From assembly GCA_001873675.1 (NCBI GenBank), contig MNZP01000077.1:1-7755 (forward strand): a DNA stretch of 7,755 bases. The letters are read 5' to 3'. This stretch comes from Syntrophaceae bacterium CG2_30_49_12. GTDB lineage: Bacteria; Desulfobacterota; Syntrophia; Syntrophales; CG2-30-49-12. The notes under the pieces are model-generated. The model made no database searches and was not told the origin of the DNA. It saw only the letters and a list, made by a program, of their open reading frames with translations. Within the stretch, counting starts at the first letter, position 1, and each line of letters begins with the position of its first letter. Position numbers and translations under genes: made by a program. Below, in pieces: positions 1 to 6,800 of this stretch.

Positions 1-350
1 GAAAGCATATGGCATTCAGGGAGGAGGTTCACCCTCAATAAGTCGGCTATCTTCTCGGCGTCAGCGCGGTCGTTCTTTTTCTTGGCGGCGGTTATGGCCT
101 TCAGCATCTCAGGATGGGCAACCTTCAGATCAAGGGCATAGGGCTTGAGAAAATCGTACACCCATCCGGTGAAAATAGTCGCCTCCATCGCCCCAACCCA
201 GGGACCTGGTAAACCTTTTGCTCATGCGTCAAGTGACTTTCTATCCGCCTCTATCTTCCCCTGACCGATGAGGCGCCCGTCAATGGCTTTAATGCAGTAT
301 GAAATTGTTTTCTTGTGAATGTCCAATCCAATATAGTAACATGTGTTCAT
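1..350 (-). pseudogene. IS110-family transposase, N-terminal part, interrupted by an in-frame stop and cut by the window edge
   Basis: Read from the ATG at 348-350 on the minus strand, the product begins MNTCYYIGLDIHKKTISYCI, the start of the RuvC-like (DEDD) domain of IS110 recombinases, with the first acidic residue at D10. Codon 43 is TGA (222-224). The same frame then continues with clear family sequence: GPWVGAMEATIFTGW (second acidic residue E56) and AAKKKNDRADAEKIADLL (D94 and D97). In relatives the residue at the stop is expected to be Trp, so one TGG-to-TGA change explains it. The C-terminal Ser-containing domain lies beyond the left edge. A GGAGG at 356-360 sits 5 nt before the start. 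These enzymes move circular elements by recombination guided by a bridge RNA. Family assignment is firm; the stop makes the gene probably inactive, unless it is a sequencing error. Other genes here end in TGA, so recoding is unlikely. Confidence 0.88.
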
Positions 351-447
351 GGAAACCTCCTTCTGGTTAATTGGTTAATTTCTGGGCGAGACCATCTCGG
401 CCCAGCCACTTGTTTTACCAACTATTTTGCACCACTCGGAGGTTTCC
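351..447 (-). ncRNA. Structured leader of the IS110 element, candidate bridge RNA segment
   Basis: The 97 bp directly upstream of the transposase start are enclosed by a perfect 10-bp inverted repeat (GGAAACCTCC at 351-360, GGAGGTTTCC at 438-447). Inside is a second hairpin, 382-391 against 395-405, pairing 10 bp with a single bulged base around a 3-nt loop, plus a tandem 8-bp repeat GGTTAATT (365-372, 373-380). The transposase Shine-Dalgarno lies within one arm of the outer stem. IS110-group elements are known to encode a guide (bridge) RNA in the non-coding end upstream of the recombinase gene, so a structured RNA here fits. I cannot identify the target- and donor-binding loops or the true RNA ends; the assignment is inference from position and folding. 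Confidence 0.4.
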
Positions 448-524
448 TTCAATCTTGATTACTTATACATTCAAACATAATACCAATTTCCGGCAGGTCG
501 ATGACAATAATTAGATTATGTCCC

Positions 525-571
525 CCGATTATCCTCCGATTATCCTCCGATTATCCTCCTCCGATTATCCC
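525..571 (+). repeat. Tandem 11-bp repeat at the broken end of the regulator gene
   Basis: The unit CCGATTATCCT occurs three times without change (525-535, 536-546, 547-557). It is followed by an extra CCT (558-560) and a fourth copy at 561-571 whose last base is C. Three 11-bp units plus 3 bp total 36 bp, so the reading frame after the array is the same as before it. The peptide DYPP therefore appears at both ends of the array. The pattern looks like slippage duplication of the first surviving codons of the truncated gene. Confidence 0.85.
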
Positions 572-799
572 CCAGGACTTCTTCCCAAGGAGCTTAACAT
601 CAAGAGCCTGCTTGTGGAAAACCGCTCCATCCCGCGCAACAGAGGACTGGCGAAAATATTCCACGACATCGGTTTTATCGAAGGCTGGGGAACGGGGTTT
701 CAGAGGATGATAGAGGGATGCGCAACAAACGGCAATCCCAAACCGGAGTTCAAGGAGATAACTGGTGCTTTTGTCGTGAAGTTTATCCGGAGACCAGCC

Positions 800-865
800 A
801 GTGAGGGAATAAATGGCGGAATAAGTGAGGGAATAAACGGCGGCGCAAATGAGGGAATAAACCGG
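800..865 (+). repeat. In-frame 24-bp coding repeat (SEGINGG linker)
   Basis: Codons for SEGINGGI, SEGINGGA and NEGINRLL follow one another as 24-bp units starting at 800, 824 and 848, with only a few base changes. Glycine/asparagine-rich EGxN repeats of this kind are common between the ATPase-like part and the winged helix in this regulator family, where they act as a flexible linker of varying copy number. Confidence 0.75.
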
Positions 866-1033
866 CTCTTGGAATTCATTCGCAAAAATCCCGGCAAGAG
901 AGTTGTTGAAATCGCCGCCGTATTGAATGTTCCCTCAAAAACCATCGAACGCTGGATAAAGAAATTGAAGGAGCAGGGAGTGATCGTCTTTTCCGGTCCC
1001 AGAAAGAGCGGTGGGTACTTTGTAAGCAGATGA

Positions 1034-1207
1034 GCAACAAAAAATTCCCCTCCGCAAATAATAATGCCTCTTAATATCAAACCAAAAGTACACTTGAACC
1101 GGATGAACCAAAAATAAGCCGTAAGTTGTGAGTCATAAGCCGCAAATGATATCAATGATCAAAACACAAAGATTCTGGATTCTGGAGCAGTTACGAGGCA
1201 CGTCATC
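1034..1207. other. Intergenic gap without a recognised gene
   Basis: The 174 bp between the regulator remnant and the cluster are A+T-rich and show no convincing ORF, RNA gene or terminator. There is a repeated ATAAGCC (1114-1120 and 1135-1141) and a tandem 7-bp repeat ATTCTGG (1172-1185). The promoter of the downstream cluster must lie here or inside the remnant, but I find no -35/-10 pair good enough to name. Confidence 0.5.
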
Positions 1208-2560
1208 ATGAACAATGGCGAGGTAGTAAAGCAGGCCCGACTCTCTGAAGATTATAGCTACATCATCGCCAGTGACGGCAACAGGGTGGAATTTGATGAT
1301 CCGAAAGTGGTACACGTCTGGCTACTCCCTACCGGTCTTTATACAATACGTCTGTTAGAAGGTTTTTTCGAGAAGCGGGGCTGGAATTTCAGGTGCGGTG
1401 GACAAACGAATGCCGGGCTTCTCCAGTATGCAAGGAGATTGTGTTCCGGAAGGGAATGTCTTCCCGCCACTGCCATGGCAGGCGCAACCTATAAAGATAT
1501 TTTAGATAACCGCGGAGAAAATGAGATTTCCCTCTATTACAACATGGATCAGGACGGCCCATGCCAGAACGGGGCATGGCCAATCGTATGGGGTACATTC
1601 GCCAGAAGGCTTAATCTGAAAAATGTTGTCTTTCTCGCCTGGCCCGCCTTAAAAAACAACTATCTCCGTAAGGGGGAGAGGTTTGCCGCTGAATTTGCCA
1701 TTTCTACCGTGGTAGGCGACCTGCTTGATGAGGCCTGGGGGACGTTAAGCTGTCTTGCCAGAGACAGAGACCTTGCACTCAAGACATTTGATCTGGAGGT
1801 CGACCGCGTTCTTGAAGGCGCCCTGAGGGGGGTTCCCGCCCTCGCCTCCGCCTTGAAAAAATGGGCGGAAAACACTGCCCGTATACCACTTAAGGCCCGT
1901 GTCGAGGAAACACCAAAGATACTCCTCTTTGGTGGTTTAAACGCGAGGTTTATCCACGAGCCGATAACGGAATTCTTTACGGAGCAGGGGATCATCGCCA
2001 AGGTTGTGGATCTTACAGAGGGCATCTGCTGGCTTGAATCTGAGCATGTAGTACGATACGGTTTCAAGAGGGGCCTGGCCGAACCTTCCGGGCAATTTAA
2101 TATTACCTCGCTTCTCCTGTCTGTTTTCAACCCTAAAAATAACTTGAAAGAGGCATCAATGGCGTTACGGGCCCGATTGCATATTGCGGGCATCGTCTCC
2201 CTTATGAAACGCTATCGAAAGATAGCCAAAAAGTCCGGCCTCATCTATGATGTGCACGTGCCTTTTCTCGACCTTCTTAGAGAGGGGAGCAAATATGTTT
2301 CTCATAACGGATTCTGTGAAACTCCTATAACCGCGGGGAGGTTTATCTGTTCCCTCAGGTCAGGGGTCTTTGACGGACTGATAAATGTGAGTTCATTTAA
2401 CTGTCAGCCGGCCATGAATTCCCAGGCCATTCTCAGACGTCTGGCGAACAACATCCGGATTCCCTTTGTTTCCATTGATTGTGAGGGACCATGGATATCG
2501 GCCAATCAGAGGAAACTTCTCGAGACCATAGCCGTGCAGGCGAGGCGTCTCCGCCCGTAG
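1208..2560 (+). CDS. CoA-activase C-terminal/DUF2229-like protein, related to 2-hydroxyacyl-CoA dehydratase and benzoyl-CoA reductase components
   Basis: This 450-aa protein resembles the part that follows the BadF/BcrA-type ATPase in large 'CoA enzyme activase' proteins and the HgdB/BcrC fold. Family-like signatures are the N-terminal strand VHVWLLPTGLYTIRLLEGFF (about 35-54), SGRECLPAT (C84), DQDGPCQNGAW (C119), a second lobe starting KILLFGGLNARFIHEP (237-252), and FDGLINVSSFNCQPAMNSQA (388-407, C399), then IPFVSIDCEGPW (C425). C84, C119 and C399 are the best candidates for cluster ligation or redox chemistry, by analogy with dehydratase subunits. No ASKHA-type ATP-binding motif, signal peptide or membrane segment is seen, so it is a soluble stand-alone version. 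GAGG at 1195-1198 supports the start. It is first in the cluster, 58 bp ahead of the radical SAM gene. The family call is moderately sure; substrate and reaction are unknown. Confidence 0.7.
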   Translation: MNNGEVVKQARLSEDYSYIIASDGNRVEFDDPKVVHVWLLPTGLYTIRLLEGFFEKRGWNFRCGGQTNAGLLQYARRLCSGRECLPATAMAGATYKDILDNRGENEISLYYNMDQDGPCQNGAWPIVWGTFARRLNLKNVVFLAWPALKNNYLRKGERFAAEFAISTVVGDLLDEAWGTLSCLARDRDLALKTFDLEVDRVLEGALRGVPALASALKKWAENTARIPLKARVEETPKILLFGGLNARFIHEPITEFFTEQGIIAKVVDLTEGICWLESEHVVRYGFKRGLAEPSGQFNITSLLLSVFNPKNNLKEASMALRARLHIAGIVSLMKRYRKIAKKSGLIYDVHVPFLDLLREGSKYVSHNGFCETPITAGRFICSLRSGVFDGLINVSSFNCQPAMNSQAILRRLANNIRIPFVSIDCEGPWISANQRKLLETIAVQARRLRP

Positions 2561-2563
2561 GAG

Positions 2564-2583
2564 GGCCACGCTCCGTCGTGGCC
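2564..2583 (+). other. Intercistronic hairpin
   Basis: A perfect 7-bp G+C-rich stem (GGCCACG at 2564-2570, CGTGGCC at 2577-2583) closes a 6-nt loop in the 58-bp gap between the first two cluster genes. No T-run follows, so it is not a standard intrinsic terminator. It could stabilise or partly separate the transcript segments, or be a copy of a small dispersed palindrome. Confidence 0.6.
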
Positions 2584-2618
2584 GTTAGTAGTTACAAATA
2601 AAGAGAGAAGGAATTGTC

Positions 2619-3830
2619 ATGCCTTACGTTGCCGTTCACCATCTGGAGAAATGCCGCCAATGTGGCGCCTGCGGTGAAATGGTCGCCTGTCCCGGAGCTG
2701 AAGAGTTAATCTGCATCGGCTGTGGAGCCTGTGTCCTAACCTGCCCCCACCAGGCGCTGGAACTCGTGGAGGCGCCGCGGGAGAGGGAAGTAACTGTTGA
2801 AATAAACGGGAAATCGGCCACAGTACCTGAACAGATAAGTGTAAAAGACACCCTGAGAGAAGCAGGTTACCAACTTGCCGTATCCCATCGGGAACCGGGA
2901 CTGTTTGCTCCCTGCGAAGTCGGGGGGTGCGGGAGTTGCGCCGTTGAGATTGACGGCGTGGTAAAGCTCGCCTGTCGCACGATGGTGAGAGAGGGGATGA
3001 GGATCGGGACCGAGTTGCCGGAAGGATATGTTCCGAGGAGGACCGTCGTGAATTTCCAGGGCCACTCCATGGGAGGGGTGGGTACACCCCGGCAATCCCA
3101 GGGCAACAACGGCTTTTATCTTGAGGCAGTCTGTTTTACCGCGGGATGCAATCTTAGATGTCCCCACTGTCAGAACTGGCTGATCACTTACCTGGGACAG
3201 GACGAAGCCCTGACACCCCAGGAAGCAGCCCGAAGATTAACCATGATCAGGGAGGGCCTGGAGTTAAACAGGATGACAGTTTCCGGCGGCGAGTCCACAC
3301 TCAACAGACCCTGGTTGACCATGTTTTTAAGGGAAATGAAGACTCTTAATCCTGACCCGGACGCCCGCTTTCATATTGACACCAACGGTTCACTGCTCAT
3401 TCCCGATTACCTCGATGAACTGGTAGATGCCGGCATGACTGATATCGGGATAGACCTCAAGGCCCTGGAAACAGATACCTTTATGAGGATAACGGGTCTG
3501 TCTGACAGGAACCTGGCACAAAACTATAAAGAGACCGCTTGGGAAGCGGTTAAATACCTGATTAATAACTACCCGGAAAAGGTTTTTGTCGGTGTCGGCA
3601 TTCCTTACAACCGGGGTTTTACTTCTCCGTCCGAGATAAGCCGTATGGGACAGAGACTTTTTGAAATCGCCCCTTCCCTTCAGGTTACCGCCCTCAACTA
3701 CAGACGTGAATTCAGAAGCAACATCGTAAAACCGAAAGATATGGAAATGATGGTCATCCGCGATATTCTACGGGATATGGGGTTAAAAACAGTCATCGTT
3801 CAGACGACGGCAGGAAACATTGGCCCCTGA
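2619..3830 (+). CDS. Radical SAM protein with N-terminal 2[4Fe-4S] ferredoxin and [2Fe-2S] modules
   Basis: The 403-aa product has four cluster sites in order. A ferredoxin module carries C12, C15, C18, C24 and C32, C35, C38, C42; the first motif has five residues before its last Cys instead of the usual three. A plant-type [2Fe-2S] domain (about 57-130) carries C99-x4-C104-x2-C107-x11-C119. The radical SAM core starts with AGCNLRCPHCQNW (C177-x3-C181-x2-C184), followed by a SAM-binding strand SGGES (222-226) and HIDTNGSL (252-259). The CNxRCxxCQNW motif places the core near the PflA/AmrS group (COG1180-like activating enzymes). Such enzymes cleave SAM reductively to a 5'-deoxyadenosyl radical; the built-in ferredoxins probably deliver electrons. 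AAGGA at 2608-2612, 6 nt before ATG, supports the start. No glycyl radical enzyme lies in the window, so the target is unknown; its neighbours are the obvious candidates. Confidence 0.88.
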   Translation: MPYVAVHHLEKCRQCGACGEMVACPGAEELICIGCGACVLTCPHQALELVEAPREREVTVEINGKSATVPEQISVKDTLREAGYQLAVSHREPGLFAPCEVGGCGSCAVEIDGVVKLACRTMVREGMRIGTELPEGYVPRRTVVNFQGHSMGGVGTPRQSQGNNGFYLEAVCFTAGCNLRCPHCQNWLITYLGQDEALTPQEAARRLTMIREGLELNRMTVSGGESTLNRPWLTMFLREMKTLNPDPDARFHIDTNGSLLIPDYLDELVDAGMTDIGIDLKALETDTFMRITGLSDRNLAQNYKETAWEAVKYLINNYPEKVFVGVGIPYNRGFTSPSEISRMGQRLFEIAPSLQVTALNYRREFRSNIVKPKDMEMMVIRDILRDMGLKTVIVQTTAGNIGP

Positions 3831-3872
3831 ACCTGTGAGAAGACTTAAGATCTCTGAGAGGAGGTAAACGAA

Positions 3873-6800
3873 ATGGCACATCTGACAACAAAACAAAAAG
3901 AATGGCTGGAGAAGGAATTTAATCAGCGGGTAAGCTTCGATAAAACAGAACGATTGCTCTATTCTCATGATATAGCGGCCATACCGCGCATAATCCGTCC
4001 CTTTGGAGGGAGTACTCTCCCCGATGCCATCATTCAACCGGAATCAGAAGAAGAAGTGGCCCGCCTGGTTGCCTGGGCAAATGAGAACAGGATACCCCTT
4101 ACACCCCGGGGAAAGGCTTCCAGTGGCTACGGAGGCGCCGTGCCCACGAAGAAGGGCGTGGTCGTTGATTTCTGGCGTATGCGAAAGGTCATCCATACGG
4201 ACAGTGGCGCTATGGAGGTTACTGTCCAGCCCGGTATAACATGGGAAAAGTTGCAGGCAGAACTGGCCAAAGGGGGGGTGGATCTTCGTCTCTATCCCAC
4301 AAGCGCTCCCTCATCCACCGTTGGCGGCTGGTTGGCCCAGGGCGGGGCAGGTATCGGTTCCTACGCTTACGGCTATTTTCGAGACAATGCGGTCTCTGCC
4401 CGTGTGGTATTGCCTGATGGCGCCATTAAGAAATTTTCCGGTGATGATCTCGATCTGATCGCCGATGCCGAGGGTACTACCGGGTTTATTACGGAGGTAA
4501 CTTTAAGGATCAGGAAACGGGAAAAAATAGCCGTCACTGCCCTTGCCTTCCCCGATGCCCGCAGGTTACAAGAAGCGGTAGAGGCGATGGACAGGAGTGA
4601 ATTACCCCTCTGGTCAATTGTTTTTATCAACCCGAGAATGGCGGAACTAAAAAACAGGGCGCCCCTGATGGAACACCGGACACAGCCCGGGGAGGAACGG
4701 GTAATCTTACCGGCTGCGTATGTTGTCACCATTGCCTACGCAGAAAAAGATTCTCAAAGAGTAAGGGATGGGCTTACCGAAATTGTTAGAATGTTTGAAG
4801 GGGAAGTCCTGTCTGAGAGGATTGCGGAACATGAATGGAAGAACCGCTTTAAACTTATGGTGGTAAAACGCCTGGGGCCTTCCCTCGTTCCTGCAGAGGT
4901 AATCGTTCCTCTTCATAGTCTGGGTGACGTGATGAGTGAAATAGAGCAAAAGGTTGATCAGCCTGTTGTTAAAGAAGGAGTAATCATCCATCGGGGACGG
5001 GGAGGAAAACCGGAAGCGGTAATCTTAGGGTTTATTCCCTCCGATCAACGGAGATTTGCCTACAATCTCGTCTTCGGCCTTGTCCTCACGATAATCAAGA
5101 TCGCGGAACGACACGGCGGACGGGTCTACTCCACGGGCATGTATTTTACCAAAAAAGCAGGTTATGTCCTGGGAAGCGAGCGGGTGAAAAAGCTGGAAAG
5201 GTTTAAAAAGGAAAGAGACCGCTATGGTATCCTCAACCCCCAAAAAGTGCTCGGCGGGGGAATCATCGGGCATCTGATGAAGGTAGTCGGTATCTTCGAA
5301 CCACTTATCCGACCTTTCGGGAATGTGGTGATCACCCTGGTTGGAGAACGTCACAGGAAACCGGCCAGGGGAATCCCGCCGGATGTGGCATGGTATGCTT
5401 ATTCCTGTTCTCAGTGCGGTTACTGTGTTGACGAGTGCGACCAGTTCTATGGCCGTGGATGGGAAAGCCAGATCCCGAGAGGCAAATGGTACTGGCTGCG
5501 GGAGTATATGGAAGGTAATGTGAAGTGGGATCAGAAGATGGTGGATACCATTATCGCCTGTACAACCTGTGAACTGTGTAATCTCCGGTGCTCCGCCTCT
5601 CTGCCTATCGAATCCTCCTGGATGAAGCTGCGGGGACAGTTGATCCAGGAAGAGGGCAGGATGACCTTCCCACCTTTCGAGATGATGGCGGCCGCCCTTG
5701 TTAAGGAAGGAAATATCTGGGCAGGTTACAGGAATAACCGTGATGCCTGGTTCCCGAAGGAGTTGAGAGAGAAACATCCCCCTGGCACACAGGCCGGGAA
5801 CGTCTATTTTGCCGGATGTACGGCAAGCTATGTGGAAGAAGACATCGGCAAGGCATCGGTAACCCTCCTGGACGCCGCCGGAGTGGATTTTACCTATCTG
5901 GGACAGAAGGAGAACTGCTGCGGAACCCCGATGCTGGTATCCGGTAAATGGGATATCTTCCTCAATAACATGAAGAGGAACATTGCCTCCGTGAAGGCCT
6001 GCGGCGCCGATACCGTCATCACATCCTGTCCCGCTTGCGACATGATGTGGAGACATATCTACCCACAATGGGCCCAAAAACACGGTATTGCCTTCGATAT
6101 CAAGACCAGACATTACAGCGAAATTATCAGCGAGCAGATCCGTGAGGGCAAATTCAAGTACACCCATGAAGTTCCCGGAAAGGTAACTTGGCATGACTCC
6201 TGTCACATTGGAAGGGTTAGTGGAATCTACGACCCCCCGCGGGAGATGATCAAGGCTATTCCGGGCATCCAATTCGAAGAGATGGAATATAACAGGGAGG
6301 CAGCTCACTGCTGTGGCTCAGTACTGACACTGATCAAGGACCCTCCTGTGGCCCATGAAGTGGGGGATATAAGAATTAAGGAAGCCGAAGAGATCAATGC
6401 CGGGGCGATCCTGGCCCTTTGCCCCTGTTGCGAGTTCCAGCTTCGCGTCAGTGCCGATAAAAAGGGTAAAGATATGGGGGTTCATGATCTGGCCGCCTTT
6501 GCCTGCCTGGGTCTGGGTAAGAAATTCAAAGACCCGGAGCCGGAGGTTATGCGCCAATGGGCGGTCTTTGAAGGGATGATTGACCTGATGACCCCTCAGG
6601 GATTTGCCACCCTGATGAGCAGTATGTGGAAAGAGCTGATTGATGCCATGCCGCTGGGGATGGGAAGTATGATGATGTTTATCGGTAAGCTCGGGCCGGT
6701 GGGCGGCGCTTTGCTCTGGATGATGAGGCCCATGTTTCCTGTCCTGTTCCCGATCCTGCTGCCCAAGATGATGCCCAAGGTTATGCCCGCCATGCTGAAT

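Larger units (their letters stand above)
1..450 (-). mobile_element. IS110-family insertion sequence, partial (left end with transposase start)
   Basis: The segment contains the 5' part of an IS110-type transposase and the structured non-coding end expected upstream of it. IS110 elements normally lack terminal inverted repeats and often do not duplicate the target, so the outer boundary cannot be fixed from this window. It lies somewhere between 447 and about 560, where homology to the neighbouring regulator begins. The element extends past the left edge. Confidence 0.7.
518..1033 (+). pseudogene. 5'-truncated AlbA/Schlafen-type ATP-binding transcriptional regulator (C-terminal remnant)
   Basis: The open frame gives 171 aa. 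From about residue 15 it matches the end of the HATPase_c_4-type region in COG2865 regulators: PPGLLPKEL, then RNRGLAKIFHDIGFIEGWGTG and a following FVVKF strand. A low-complexity linker with three EGIN copies (residues 95-115) leads to a winged helix-turn-helix at about 116-170 (EIAAVLNVPSKTIERWIKKL as recognition region). Family members are usually 400-500 aa, so roughly the first 300 residues, including the AlbA_2/Schlafen domain and most of the ATPase-like fold, are missing. The ATG at 518 has no Shine-Dalgarno sequence and the first 14 residues are repeat-derived, so this start is probably not a genuine one. The neighbouring IS110 end suggests deletion linked to insertion. A short DNA-binding protein could in principle still be made. 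Confidence 0.75.

Noticed and set aside
222..224. TGA read as Trp or selenocysteine in the transposase
   Set aside because: TGA ends the regulator remnant and the radical SAM gene in this window, and Trp is coded by TGG elsewhere. Sec at a position normally Trp is implausible, so a nonsense mutation is simpler.
525..571. Short repeats that could suggest a CRISPR array or iteron cluster
   Set aside because: Units are only 11 bp, contiguous without spacers, and lie inside a coding remnant, so neither a CRISPR array nor a replication-origin iteron set is supported.
501..710. Plus-strand frame overlapping the start of the regulator remnant
   Set aside because: It is an alternative frame through the 11-bp repeat and regulator codons, loses all family similarity after the array and has no ribosome binding site.
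700..1155. Minus-strand open frame over the regulator remnant
   Set aside because: Its translation mirrors the EGIN repeat as repeated PFIPSLI stretches and has no recognisable domain; the plus-strand frame has a clear winged helix.
1126..1155. Possible promoter (TTGTGA with TATCAA) ahead of the redox cluster
   Set aside because: Both boxes are only partial matches with an 18-bp spacer in A+T-rich sequence where such matches arise by chance.
1660..2193. Minus-strand open frame (177 codons) within the DUF2229-like gene
   Set aside because: Ser/Arg-rich translation without motifs, antisense to a gene with family-like conserved cysteines; a shadow frame.
5025..6308. Long minus-strand open frame (427 codons) inside the FAD/CCG gene
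   Set aside because: It lies antisense to a gene with several clear Fe-S and FAD motifs, and its translation is rich in His, Pro and Gly with no family resemblance. It is a shadow of the real gene.
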